A DNA stretch of 64,000 nucleotides from assembly GCA_026398735.1 (NCBI GenBank), contig JAPLSH010000015.1, forward strand, positions 62,001-126,000. The letters are read 5' to 3'. This DNA is from Pseudomonadota bacterium. Its GTDB lineage: Bacteria; Pseudomonadota; Gammaproteobacteria; Steroidobacterales; Steroidobacteraceae. The notes beneath the pieces are model-generated. The model saw nothing but the letters and a program-made list of their open reading frames with translations, was not told where the DNA came from and did not search any database. Numbering within the stretch: the stretch's first letter is position 1; the number at the start of each line of letters is the position of its first letter. This document shows, one piece after another, positions 42,797-53,731 of the stretch. Made by a program: the position numbers and the translations under genes.

Positions 42797-45055
42797 ATGG
42801 CCTGCCCACCACTTTTGTTTAGAGTCCTGCCGCTGCTGCTGCTATTGGCGGTCGGACAGGCGCAAGCCCAAATCGCAGCCCCTGCGCCGGCGGGTCCGAT
42901 GGCGGGGCAGCAGCCGGCGCGCCCGCGCATCGGCTTGGTGCTGTCGGGGGGTGGCGCGCGTGGTGCCGCCCATGTCGGCGTGCTCAAAGTGCTCGAGCAA
43001 TTGCAGGTGCCGGTAGACGCCATCGCCGGCACCAGCATGGGCGCCGTGGTCGGTGGCCTGTACGCCAGCGGTATGAGCGCGACGCAGATCGAGTCTGTTA
43101 TCGCTGGTGTGGACTGGCAGGAGGCCTTTCGTGATCGTCCGCTGCGTCGCGACCTGAGCCTGCGCCGCAAGGTCGAAGAGCAGCAGTATCTGGTGCAGCT
43201 GCCGTTGGGTCTGCGCAATGGCATGTTCATGCTGCCGCGTGGCCTGCTGCAGGGTCAGAAGCTGGCGCGGCTGCTGCGTGAGCTGACCTTGCCTGTGGCC
43301 GCTGCGCCCGACTTTGACCATCTGCCCACGCGCTTTCGTGCTGTGGCTACGGACCTGGAAACCGGCCAGCTTGTGGTGTTGGACAAGGGTGATCTGGCCA
43401 CGGCTATCCGTGCCAGCTTGTCGGCGCCGGGCCTGTTTGCACCGGTGGAGCATGAAGGGCGGCTGTTGGCCGATGGTGGTATCACCCGCAATCTGCCGGT
43501 CGATGTGGCACGCGCGATGGGCGTCGATGTGCTGATCGTGGTGGATGTCAGTTCGCCGCTGTCGACGCGCAGTGATCTGGAGTCGGTGACGCGTATCTCC
43601 AACCAGATGCTGGCCATCCTGATTCGCAAAGACACCGAGCAGCAGCTGGCCACCTTGACCGAGGCGGACATCGCCTTGAAGCCGCAGTTGGGATCCCAGT
43701 CGGCCTATGATTTCACACGCCTTGACGCGCTGGTGACGCAAGGCGAGGTGGCGGCCCGTGCGCAGCTGCAACGTCTGTCGGCTCTGGCGCTGCAGGGCGC
43801 AGCTTTCGAGCAGTATCAGGCGCGCCGTGCAGGTGCTGGCGCTGCAACACCGCCGCAGATCGATTTCGTGCGTGCCGATGCGGCATCGCTGGCCTATGCA
43901 CAGGCCATTGAGGGTCAGTTTGGTGATCTGGCCGGGCAACCACTCAATGGCCCGTTGTTGTCACGGCGCATGAGTCAGTACTACGGCCGCGGCACGCTCG
44001 AGTTGCTCGATTACCGTTTGGTGCAGGACATGCCGCAGTGGCCTCGCGGTTTGCAGTTCAGTGCCAGACCCAATGCCTGGGGCGATACCTATGTGCGCTT
44101 TGGCCTGCGTCTGCAGGACGACTTTGCAGGCAATTCCAGCTTTGACGGCGCGATGCGCTTGGCGATGACTGGCATCGGCAACTTAGGTGCGGAATGGCTT
44201 ACCGATCTGCAGGTGGGCAGCAGCCCCAAGCTGGGTACCAGTTTGTATCTGCCGCTCTCGCAGCGCGAACGCTGGTTCATTGCGCCGCGCGCACAGTTTG
44301 CCGTCAGCAATCTGCCGCAGATAGTCAACGAGGAGCAGGTGGGCGCGCTACGCGTGCACCGCTTGGGATATGGGCTCGATGCCGGCCGGGAGTTTGGCAA
44401 TACGGCAGAGCTGCGCGTGGGCGTGGAGCGTGAACGTGGCAGCACACGTTTGCGGCTGGGCACCGGCGCACAACCGCGCGAGGATTTCAGCAGCCGCCAA
44501 TACTTCGGCCGCTTTACCTACGACACGTTGGATCGCGCGGCTTTTCCCGGCCGCGGTGATCAGCTGACACTGGAGTGGCGCGGTGAGATCCAAGACACCG
44601 GCCCGGGTGCGGCATCGGATTCACTGCGCGTGGATTGGCGCATGGCTCGCAGCTGGGGACGCAACACGGCCGTGGTGTGGGCCTCGGCAGGCAGTCAGCT
44701 GCAGCCGCAGCAATCCTCACCGCGCAGCTGGTATCCGTTGGGTGGATTTTTAAATTTATCCGGCCTCACACCGGATGCGATCAGTGCGCCGCACTACGCG
44801 ATCTCGCGGCTTATCTACTACCGCAAGGTGGGTTATGGCGGCGAGGGCTTCTTAAACGTGCCGCTGTATCTGGGTGTGTCTGCCGAGATGGGCAATGCCT
44901 GGCAGGACCGCGGCGATATCAGCTTGGGTGGCGCGCGCAAGGATGGCAGCGTGTTCTTTGGCCTGGATACGTTCCTGGGGCCGGCCTATGTTGCTGCCGG
45001 CTACGACGATCGCGGCCGCAGCGCGTTTTACCTGTTTCTAGGTCGCGCCTTCTAA
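42797..45055 (+). CDS. patatin-like phospholipase with outer-membrane barrel (PlpD-type, type Vd secretion)
   Basis: The 752-residue exported protein combines a signal peptide (PPLLFRVLPLLLLLAVGQAQAQ), a patatin lipase domain (oxyanion SGGGARGAAHVG, nucleophile GTSMGAVVGG, Asp in DGGITRNLPVDVARAMG), a POTRA-like linker (residues about 350-420) and a C-terminal barrel of the Omp85/surface-antigen type ending YLFLGRAF. This is the layout of P. aeruginosa PlpD, which secretes its lipase through its own barrel. The frame is open to 42731 but ATG 42797 precedes the signal peptide directly. Confidence 0.9.
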   Translation: MACPPLLFRVLPLLLLLAVGQAQAQIAAPAPAGPMAGQQPARPRIGLVLSGGGARGAAHVGVLKVLEQLQVPVDAIAGTSMGAVVGGLYASGMSATQIESVIAGVDWQEAFRDRPLRRDLSLRRKVEEQQYLVQLPLGLRNGMFMLPRGLLQGQKLARLLRELTLPVAAAPDFDHLPTRFRAVATDLETGQLVVLDKGDLATAIRASLSAPGLFAPVEHEGRLLADGGITRNLPVDVARAMGVDVLIVVDVSSPLSTRSDLESVTRISNQMLAILIRKDTEQQLATLTEADIALKPQLGSQSAYDFTRLDALVTQGEVAARAQLQRLSALALQGAAFEQYQARRAGAGAATPPQIDFVRADAASLAYAQAIEGQFGDLAGQPLNGPLLSRRMSQYYGRGTLELLDYRLVQDMPQWPRGLQFSARPNAWGDTYVRFGLRLQDDFAGNSSFDGAMRLAMTGIGNLGAEWLTDLQVGSSPKLGTSLYLPLSQRERWFIAPRAQFAVSNLPQIVNEEQVGALRVHRLGYGLDAGREFGNTAELRVGVERERGSTRLRLGTGAQPREDFSSRQYFGRFTYDTLDRAAFPGRGDQLTLEWRGEIQDTGPGAASDSLRVDWRMARSWGRNTAVVWASAGSQLQPQQSSPRSWYPLGGFLNLSGLTPDAISAPHYAISRLIYYRKVGYGGEGFLNVPLYLGVSAEMGNAWQDRGDISLGGARKDGSVFFGLDTFLGPAYVAAGYDDRGRSAFYLFLGRAF

Positions 45056-45062
45056 GGGCGCG
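45044..45062. terminator. 6-bp stem-loop at the end of the patatin gene
   Basis: CGCGCC (45044-45049) pairs with GGCGCG (45057-45062); the 7-base loop contains the TAA stop of the patatin gene. It meets the convergent small gene at 45068. Short stem in GC-rich DNA, so only modest support. Confidence 0.4.
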
Positions 45063-45067
45063 AGCCG

Positions 45068-45331
45068 TCAGGGATGACTGGCGGCTAGATTCTGTACGCG
45101 GGTAAATTCCAGCGCCGGGCTGTCGGTGGCACGCGAGTATTCGTGCTTGCGGCTCATGTCTGTCAGCGCTGCTTCGCGCTCGTCCAGCGTGCTGAACCAG
45201 TGATCGCGGTGCCAGTCCGGGCCTAGCAGGCGGCGGAAGGGGTCGTTGCTGCGCAGGCTGACACGAATGCCATAGCCGGCGGACTCTGTGCCCTGCGGCT
45301 GACGCAGGTTGTGTACGGATTGAATGGCCAT
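45068..45331 (-). CDS. conserved hypothetical protein (87 aa)
   Basis: A small soluble protein, [14 protein letters not shown] then [36 protein letters not shown] and [10 protein letters not shown]. It is rich in charged and aromatic residues and lacks signal or membrane segments. The pattern is one I recall from short conserved proteobacterial proteins of unknown function. It lies between convergent plpD-like and divergent msrA genes. Confidence 0.65.
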   Translation of the reverse strand: MAIQSVHNLRQPQGTESAGYGIRVSLRSNDPFRRLLGPDWHRDHWFSTLDEREAALTDMSRKHEYSRATDSPALEFTRVQNLAASHP

Positions 45332-45390
45332 GGCGCAATGATACCGACAACTGTCTTGAATTGCCGTCTGCGGCGCGGCATGGTGGCTCT

Positions 45391-45963
45391 ATGACATTCA
45401 TCGCACCCCATGCCGTCAACGGCCACCCCATCGTTGCCCCGTTTCCCGAAGGTTTGCAGCAGGCCGTGTTTGGCATGGGCTGCTTCTGGGGTGCGGAACG
45501 CTTGTTCTGGCGCCAGCCCGGCGTGTACAGCACGGCCGTCGGTTATGCCGGTGGCAGTACGGCAGCACCGACCTACCGGGATGTGTGTTCGGGCACCACC
45601 GGCCATGCCGAAGTACTGCGTGTGGTGTTTGATCCGCAGCTCATCAGCTACACGCAATTGCTGCAGCTGTTCTGGACACACCATGATCCGACTCAGGGCA
45701 TGCGTCAGGGCAATGACATCGGCACGCAATATCGTTCTGTTATTCATCTGCAAGATGAGTCGCAGCGCGCTGCAGCAGAGGCCACGCGCGATGCCTATCA
45801 GGTCGCGCTAACTGCTGCCGGTCGCCGCCGTATCACTACAGAGATAGTCGATGCGCCGGTGTTTCATTTGGCAGAGGACTATCACCAACAGTACCTGTAC
45901 AAGAATCCGGACGGTTACTGTGGTTTGGGCGGTTGTGGTGTGCCACTGCAGTTGTCGGTCTGA
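45391..45963 (+). CDS. msrA: peptide methionine sulfoxide reductase MsrA
   Basis: Reduces methionine-S-sulfoxide in proteins. The 190-residue enzyme has the catalytic motif [13 protein letters not shown] (Cys31), [24 protein letters not shown], and a C-terminal [11 protein letters not shown] with resolving cysteines. A TTG at 45361 is in frame, but ATG 45391 gives the expected N-terminus ([21 protein letters not shown]). Located 35 bases before a small membrane protein gene. Confidence 0.95.
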   Translation: MTFIAPHAVNGHPIVAPFPEGLQQAVFGMGCFWGAERLFWRQPGVYSTAVGYAGGSTAAPTYRDVCSGTTGHAEVLRVVFDPQLISYTQLLQLFWTHHDPTQGMRQGNDIGTQYRSVIHLQDESQRAAAEATRDAYQVALTAAGRRRITTEIVDAPVFHLAEDYHQQYLYKNPDGYCGLGGCGVPLQLSV

Positions 45964-45998
45964 CTCACCCAATCAAGCTTTTTCTTAGAGGCGGTTTC

Positions 45999-46352
45999 AT
46001 GCGCAAGCTCATGCTGTATCTGTTGGTGTTGGTCATGGTCGGTGGCGGAGCTTTCATTGCCTTCACGCTGACTTACACCTACTCCGATGGCGAGCGCGCA
46101 GGCTATGTGCAGAAGCTCTCGCGCAAGGGCTGGCTGTGCAAGACCTGGGAAGGCGAGATGGCGATGGTCACCATGCCCGGCACGCTGACCGAGAAGTTCG
46201 AGTTCACGGCAGACACTGCTGCCGTGGCCCAGCAGATCAACGACTCGGTGGGCAAGCGCGTGGCGCTGACTTATGTGCAGCGCCGCTTTATTCCCAGCAC
46301 CTGCTTTGGCGACACCGAGTACTTTGTGACTGCGGTGCGCGTCGTCCAATAG
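45999..46352 (+). CDS. small membrane-anchored protein of unknown function
   Basis: The 117-residue product has one N-terminal transmembrane helix (LMLYLLVLVMVGGGAFIAFTL) and a periplasmic domain with SDGERAGYVQKLSRKGWLCKTWEGEM and FIPSTCFGDTEYFVTAVRVV; the two cysteines could form a disulfide. AGAGGCGG precedes ATG 45999. Conserved in proteobacteria as far as I recall, with no assigned function. Confidence 0.7.
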   Translation: MRKLMLYLLVLVMVGGGAFIAFTLTYTYSDGERAGYVQKLSRKGWLCKTWEGEMAMVTMPGTLTEKFEFTADTAAVAQQINDSVGKRVALTYVQRRFIPSTCFGDTEYFVTAVRVVQ

Positions 46353-46361
46353 CCGCTGTGT

Positions 46362-47444
46362 TCAGCGCGCCTGTAGATGGCGCGTGAAGAACGGCATCAC
46401 CTGCGTTTGCAGACGCTGCTCGATGGCGCTGACATGGTCGCCGTCATAGATGGCCCAGTCGTGCTTGAGCCCATAGCCGGTGAGTGTCTGATCCAGGCTG
46501 CGCACGGTGGCAGCGATGCCTACATCCTTGTCGCCCGCATCAAAGGCAATCGCCTTGAAGCTGCTTAGCGCCGGAATGTACTGATGCACCATCGACAGCG
46601 GTGCGTTGGCAGCCCAAGCGGCGATCACTTCGGGTTGCGGTTTGCCATCGACCACCGGCAGATCGAAATAGCGCGGCGGTTTGGCCGGATTGGGTGACCA
46701 GGCAGCAGCCGAGGCCAGCATTGCCTTGAGACCAAAGCCAGCTTTGGCAAAGTCCGCATCGCTGCTGATCGCAGCGGCCTGTGCGGCCATCTCGGCATTG
46801 GGTGCAAGGCTTGCACCCATGCAGCAAGGGCTCATTGCATAGAGGCTGGAAAACACCTGCGGATATTTCATGCCGATGCGCACCGTGCCATAGCCACCCA
46901 TTGAGTGACCGGCCAAGCCGCGGCTGTCGCGCCGTGCCAGCGTGCGGTAGTGAGCATCCACATAGGCCACTAGGTCGCGCGCCACAAAAGCTTCCCAATC
47001 ACCGGTGGTGACGGAGTTGGAATACATGCTGCCCTGATAGCGCGTGTAGGCATTGGGCATGACGATAATCATGTGCGCTGCGCCGGCGGCCCAGGCTTTA
47101 TCGATGGCTGTGGGCACGTGCACGAAGTGCTTGCCGTCGAGCCCGAACCAGCGGCTGTCTGAATCGGTATAACCGTGCAGCAGATACAGCACGGGATAGC
47201 GTTTGCGCGGCGACTGATCGTAGCCGGGCGGCAGATAGACAGACACTTGTCGGTCTGCTGAGTCACCCTCGAGGTTGCCCTCGAGAGAGGTGCCATGAAC
47301 GCTGATGCGCTCATAGCGACCCGCATTCTGGTGCGCCACTGCGATGGCGGCGCTGGCTGGTTGCTGTGCCAGCGTTGGCGCTGCCAGCAGTGCAGCAGCA
47401 AGGCCCAGGGCCACTGCCATGCCGAGTGTTTGTTTACTTGTCAT
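46362..47444 (-). CDS. exported alpha/beta hydrolase (esterase D/feruloyl esterase type)
   Basis: The 360-residue protein has a signal peptide (LGMAVALGLAAALLAAPTLA) and an esterase domain: VSVYLPPGYDQS, YPVLYLLHGYTDSD, nucleophile GLAGHSMGGYGTV, and the His in YDGDHVSAIEQR. It resembles putative esterases related to XynZ/feruloyl esterases and to antigen 85; the substrate is unknown. The start at 47444 has AGGG nine bases before it; the open frame further upstream overlaps icd and is not used. A 6-bp stem (46366-46384) sits in its last codons. Confidence 0.83.
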   Translation of the reverse strand: MTSKQTLGMAVALGLAAALLAAPTLAQQPASAAIAVAHQNAGRYERISVHGTSLEGNLEGDSADRQVSVYLPPGYDQSPRKRYPVLYLLHGYTDSDSRWFGLDGKHFVHVPTAIDKAWAAGAAHMIIVMPNAYTRYQGSMYSNSVTTGDWEAFVARDLVAYVDAHYRTLARRDSRGLAGHSMGGYGTVRIGMKYPQVFSSLYAMSPCCMGASLAPNAEMAAQAAAISSDADFAKAGFGLKAMLASAAAWSPNPAKPPRYFDLPVVDGKPQPEVIAAWAANAPLSMVHQYIPALSSFKAIAFDAGDKDVGIAATVRSLDQTLTGYGLKHDWAIYDGDHVSAIEQRLQTQVMPFFTRHLQAR

Positions 47445-47472
47445 GGTGTAGCCCTTTTTGTTGTGGTGGCGG

Positions 47473-49782
<2,310 letters not shown>

Positions 49783-49797
49783 CTAGAGTGCGGCGCC

Positions 49798-50706
49798 ATG
49801 TCAGTACAAATGCAGATTGCGTCCCTCATCCTGCTGTTCGCCCTGGGCCGTCTGGCCCGCTGGCGCGGCTGGCTCGCCCCACCGCATGCCGGTCGCATGC
49901 TGCAACTGGTGGTCAATGTCGGCTTGCCGGCCATGTTGCTGGCCACGCTGACGCGCACACCGCTTACTTCTGAGCTGGCGGCTCTGCCGCTCGCCGCGAT
50001 CGTGATCATGCTCATCACCATGGCCGTCGCTGTGTTTGCCGGCCGGTCCATGGGTTTGCCGCGCGCCTCACTGGGCGCCTTCATTATCTGCAGCATGTCG
50101 ATTAACGACGCCTTCCTGTTCCCCTTTGTGCTGGCGGGTTGGGGGCCGCAGGCCTTTGCGCAATTGGCGTTGTTTGATGTGGGCAACTCGATTCTGCAGG
50201 CCACGGCGGTGTTTGGCACCGCTGCCTGGTATGGCGGTCATAGCGCCAGCGCCGCGGCATTGCTGCGCCGGATGATCAGTTTTCCGCCGTTCTGGGCCGT
50301 GATTGTGGCGCTGGCGCTGAATCTGCTGCAGGTGCCGGTGCCTGCTGTGGTGCTCGACACGCTGGGCTGGGCGGGCCGTCTGATCCTGCTGCTGGTGATC
50401 CTGGCGTTGGGTATTTTGTTTGATGTGCGCTTGCTGCGCTCCACACGAGTGGTGGGCATCGTGTTGCTGCGCATCGGGCTGGGCCTGGCGCTGGCCTGGG
50501 GCTTTGTCGAATTGGCTGGCTTGACCGGCATGCCGCGTGCGGTCGTGTTGCTGGCCGGCATGGCGCCGATTGGGTTCTCGGTGGTGGCGATGGCCAACCG
50601 CGAGAAGCTCGACAGTGAGCTGGCCGCCAGCGCCGCCTCACTGACGGTGCTGATGGCGCTGGTGTATGTGCCGGTGATGCTCTGGCTGTTGCATTTGCCG
50701 GGCTGA
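49798..50706 (+). CDS. AEC-family permease (auxin efflux carrier type)
   Basis: The 302-residue inner-membrane protein has about ten hydrophobic segments in two inverted halves. Family features include LVVNVGLPAMLLATLTR near residue 40, NDAFLFPFVLAGWG and the C-terminal ASLTVLMALVYVPVMLWLL. AEC proteins export organic acids or related metabolites; the substrate is unknown. The start is ATG 49798 (MSVQMQIASLILLFALG). Its TGA stop lies in the loop of a 7-bp stem (50697-50715). Confidence 0.85.
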   Translation: MSVQMQIASLILLFALGRLARWRGWLAPPHAGRMLQLVVNVGLPAMLLATLTRTPLTSELAALPLAAIVIMLITMAVAVFAGRSMGLPRASLGAFIICSMSINDAFLFPFVLAGWGPQAFAQLALFDVGNSILQATAVFGTAAWYGGHSASAAALLRRMISFPPFWAVIVALALNLLQVPVPAVVLDTLGWAGRLILLLVILALGILFDVRLLRSTRVVGIVLLRIGLGLALAWGFVELAGLTGMPRAVVLLAGMAPIGFSVVAMANREKLDSELAASAASLTVLMALVYVPVMLWLLHLPG

Positions 50707-50715
50707 CTGCCCGGC
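50697..50715. terminator. 7-bp stem-loop with permease stop codon in the loop
   Basis: GCCGGGC (50697-50703) pairs perfectly with GCCCGGC (50709-50715); the TGACT loop contains the stop of the AEC gene. It lies before the convergent SYLF gene. No T-run. Confidence 0.55.
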
Positions 50716-50726
50716 TGCTTGATCCG

Positions 50727-50918
50727 TTACCTGGGCTCTTGTCCCGGACGCGTGTCCTCGGCAGGAAAGCTGCGCGCGCCGCCGGTGGGTGCAGCAGCCG
50801 CTGGGGCAGCAGGAACCGGCGTGGCAGGGGCCTTGGTCTGGGCCGGCGCCGGCTCAGCGACGGTGGTGCCGCTGGTGCTGCGGGCGATCTCGGCCATGAA
50901 AGCCTGCAGGTTCGCGCG
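50727..50918 (-). pseudogene. frameshifted 3' tail of the SYLF gene
   Basis: Downstream of the CGCGCG run at 50913-50918 a different minus-strand frame continues the family sequence: NLQAFMAEIARSTSGTT, then a Pro/Ala-rich tail ending FPAEDTRPGQEPR and a TAA at 50727-50729. The main frame instead reads through into EPAGFHGRDRPQHQRHHRR. One extra base in the GC run explains both. Confidence 0.65.
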
Positions 50919-51546
50919 TTACCGCGCCACTCATGATCTCGGAGGCCAGCACACCGCTGCGCTCGTAAAAGCGCGCGTTGGCGCCCTTGTCGATAGACAG
51001 GGCCGTGCCATCCAGTGATACACCGGCAAACAGGCCGCGGTTGCGCGAGTACGAGAACACTTCTGCATCCAGACCGGCTGCGGCTTCGCCTTGGCGACCG
51101 AGCGGACCTGCGGCTACCGAGGCGCCGGCGCCCAGTGTCAGCTGACCGCCTGCCAAGCCTTCGACACCCCGCCGCGTGGTGAACACCAGCACGATGTCGG
51201 TCGATTGCACACCGATCTGCCAGCCCACACCGCCGCCGGTGATCGACACAAATACTGGATTGTTGAACTTGCCGGAGGCATCGCGCACGACCAGCAAACC
51301 ATTGCCGCGCCGGCCACCGAGCACGAAGGCTACTTTGGTGACATCTGGAATGACCGCGATGCCATAGGCACGCTGCAACAGCCGGTCGGGGATGGCGTCA
51401 TCGCGTTGGCCGCGCAGTTCGCTGAGCACTTCGGTGGCCACCAGCAGACGCGATTCCTCGCGGGCCTGAGCGTGGCTTGTGGGGGCGGCGATGCAGGACA
51501 GCAGCAGCAGAGCGGCAGCGACGAGCCGGGATGTGAATCGGGGCAT
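50854..51546 (-). CDS. SYLF-domain lipid-binding protein, apparent 3' frameshift
   Basis: SYLF (DUF500/Ysc84) proteins bind lipids and in bacteria are periplasmic. The product as read (230 residues from MPRFTSRLVAAALLLL at 51546) has a signal peptide cleaved near SHA-QA, and AYGIAVIPDVTKVAFVLGGRRGNGL, GGGVGWQIGVQSTDIVLVF and AGPLGRQGEAAAG-type segments. After SGVLASEIMSGAVTR the frame leaves the family pattern; the expected NLQAF continuation is found one base over, with a stop at 50727. Either a true mutation or a sequencing error. Confidence 0.82.
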   Translation of the reverse strand: MPRFTSRLVAAALLLLSCIAAPTSHAQAREESRLLVATEVLSELRGQRDDAIPDRLLQRAYGIAVIPDVTKVAFVLGGRRGNGLLVVRDASGKFNNPVFVSITGGGVGWQIGVQSTDIVLVFTTRRGVEGLAGGQLTLGAGASVAAGPLGRQGEAAAGLDAEVFSYSRNRGLFAGVSLDGTALSIDKGANARFYERSGVLASEIMSGAVTREPAGFHGRDRPQHQRHHRR

Positions 51547-51644
51547 GGGCGTAATCCTCACTGCAAACAAATACGGCACCAATCTTACTCTAGTGTGTGG
51601 ACTGGCGTGTTGCGCGGAGCAGGCTCGCCGCTTAACGTGGACTC

Positions 51645-53630
51645 ATGGTTGAGCAACCGCTGACACAAGTTCTGTTGCTGCTGCTGGCATCTGTCGGCGT
51701 GGTGGCGGTCGCTCGGCGCTTGGGGCTGCCGGCCATTTTGGGGTATCTGTTTGTCGGCATGTTGCTGGGGCCGCATGCCTTGGCATTGGTGGCCGAAACC
51801 AACGGCACGCACCTGCTGGCAGAGATCGGCGTGGTGTTTTTGTTGTTCACTCTGGGTCTGGAGTTCTCCTGGCCGCGCATGCTGGCCATGCGTCGCGAAG
51901 TGTTTGGCTTAGGTCTTCTGCAGGTGGTGTGCACCGGCACGTTGTTTGCGCTGTTGGCGTGGTGGGTCGGTGTCGATTGGTTGCCGGCTATCGTGGTGGG
52001 TGGCGCCATTTCGATGTCATCTACTGCCATCGTCATCCGCCAGCTCACCGAACAGAGCGAAGTCAATCGCACGCATGGCCGCACTGCGCTGGCCGTCCTG
52101 CTGTTTCAGGACATTGCCTTCGTGCCGCTGCTGGCCGTGGCCACTGCGGTGGGCACTGGAGCCTTGGCCGGTGCGTTCAGTCCTGCCAGCGCCTTGCGGG
52201 CATTTGGTCTGGGCGCAGTGTCAGTGTTGAGCGTATTTGCTGTGGGTCGATTGTTGCTGCGACCCTTGCTGGTGGAGATTGCCCGCAGCCAGCTAAAGGA
52301 GCTGTTCACGCTGACAGTGCTGCTGGTGGTGCTGGCCGCGGGATGGATTACCCAGACGGCCGGCTTGTCTATGGCGTTGGGAGGGTTTCTTGCCGGCATG
52401 ATGTTGGCAGAGACCGAATACCGCCATCAGGTCGAGGCTGTTATCCGGCCGTTTCGCGAATTGCTGCTGGGATTGTTTTTCATCTCGGTCGGCATGCTGC
52501 TGGATTTTAATCTGCTGCTCGATGAGTTCTGGGTGATCTTCTTGTTGTTGGTGGTGCTCACCGTGGGCAAGGTTGGCGTGGCGACTTTGGTCACACGACC
52601 GTTTGTCAGCACGCACTTCAAGGCCCTGCGCACCGGCATGGTGTTGGGTGGTGGTGGCGAGTTTGGTGTGGCGCTGCTGACTGTGTTGCTGCCTACCAAT
52701 GCAGTGCCGGCCAGCATTGCCCAGGTGCTGCTGGTCACCATGGTATTGACCATGGTGCTGGCGCCGGTTGGCATTCGGTTCAACAAGCCCATTGCGCGCC
52801 GCTTGCTGGCAGAACGTGGTCCGCCACAACGGGCCAGTGAGCGCGAAGCCGAAGCCACCAACGCGGTGGCTGCCCGTGAGCATGTCATCTTGTGTGGCTT
52901 TGGCCGCGTGGGTCAGAACATTGCGCGGGTGCTGGAATCGCAGGGCTTTGAGTACGTGGCCATCGATCTGGATACCGCTCGCGTGCGCCCGGCGCGCCAG
53001 GCGGGTGAGCCGGTGGTCTATGGCGATTGCTCTGATGAAGATGTCTTGCTCAGTTGCGGGCTGCGCACTGCCAGCGCCGTGGTGATCAGCTTTGCCAATC
53101 CGGCTGTGGCGCTGGGTATTGTTCGGGCTGTGCGCTTGCTGCGCACCGATGTGCCGGTACTGGTACGTACCCAGGACGACGGTGGCATCGCTGAGCTGAC
53201 CGCTGCAGGTGCCACCGAAGTGGTGCCCGAGACTTTCGAGGCCAGTCTTATGCTGGTGTCGCAGGTGCTGATGTTGTTGCACGTGCCGGTGTCGCGTGTC
53301 GTCCGCACCGTGGGAGACATCCGCAGTCGTCGCTACGCCACTTTGCGAACCATCATCCCGCGCGAGGGTGAAGAGTCAGATGCCTCGCTGGATGCGCCCA
53401 TAGAGCATCAAGCCACAGTCGTGCTGCCCCCTGAAGCTTGGGCCGTCGGCCGTACACTGGAGCAAGTGCGCCAGCGTGGTGCTGAGGTGGAGTTCGTGGC
53501 TCTGCGACGCCAGGGTGTGACGGGCCGCCAACCTGCGGCCGACACGTTGTTGCGCCAAGGTGATGTGCTGGTCATCTTTGGATTTCCGGCAGCGCTGGAA
53601 CATGCTGAGAGCTTGTTGCTGGCGGGTTAA
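51645..53630 (+). CDS. CPA2 monovalent cation:proton antiporter with RCK domains (KefB/YbaL type)
   Basis: The 661-residue protein has an N-terminal Na+/H+ exchanger domain of about 12-13 helices (residues 1-385; GYLFVGMLLGPHALALV, ISMSSTAIVIRQLTEQSE, LLFQDIAFVPLLAV), an RCK_N/TrkA-N nucleotide-binding domain (HVILCGFGRVGQNIARVLES, AIDLD) and a C-terminal RCK_C domain (VVLPPEAWAVGRTLEQVRQRG). It probably exchanges potassium or sodium for protons under nucleotide or glutathione-adduct gating; the exact ion is unknown. Confidence 0.92.
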   Translation: MVEQPLTQVLLLLLASVGVVAVARRLGLPAILGYLFVGMLLGPHALALVAETNGTHLLAEIGVVFLLFTLGLEFSWPRMLAMRREVFGLGLLQVVCTGTLFALLAWWVGVDWLPAIVVGGAISMSSTAIVIRQLTEQSEVNRTHGRTALAVLLFQDIAFVPLLAVATAVGTGALAGAFSPASALRAFGLGAVSVLSVFAVGRLLLRPLLVEIARSQLKELFTLTVLLVVLAAGWITQTAGLSMALGGFLAGMMLAETEYRHQVEAVIRPFRELLLGLFFISVGMLLDFNLLLDEFWVIFLLLVVLTVGKVGVATLVTRPFVSTHFKALRTGMVLGGGGEFGVALLTVLLPTNAVPASIAQVLLVTMVLTMVLAPVGIRFNKPIARRLLAERGPPQRASEREAEATNAVAAREHVILCGFGRVGQNIARVLESQGFEYVAIDLDTARVRPARQAGEPVVYGDCSDEDVLLSCGLRTASAVVISFANPAVALGIVRAVRLLRTDVPVLVRTQDDGGIAELTAAGATEVVPETFEASLMLVSQVLMLLHVPVSRVVRTVGDIRSRRYATLRTIIPREGEESDASLDAPIEHQATVVLPPEAWAVGRTLEQVRQRGAEVEFVALRRQGVTGRQPAADTLLRQGDVLVIFGFPAALEHAESLLLAG

Positions 53631-53644
53631 GGGTCATGCGTAGT

Positions 53645-53695
53645 TGCCACATGCTCAGCGGAGCATTACCTGCCTCGCTCGCATCTGATGTGGCA
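53645..53695 (+). promoter_or_regulatory. nested inverted repeats upstream of the mono-haem protein gene
   Basis: TGCCACAT (53645-53652) is exactly inverted as ATGTGGCA (53688-53695), and an inner dyad ATGCTC-AGCG-GAGCAT occupies 53651-53666. A possible extended -10 (GGCATACT) follows at 53706-53713. The arrangement looks like an operator or leader structure for the gene starting at 53732. Confidence 0.5.
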
Positions 53696-53731
53696 CACAC
53701 TGTTAGGCATACTGTTTTTAGGACGTTGTTG

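Noticed and set aside
42842-43939. 365-codon minus-strand open frame inside the patatin gene
   Set aside because: Antisense to the patatin catalytic domain; composition is that of a codon-bias shadow.
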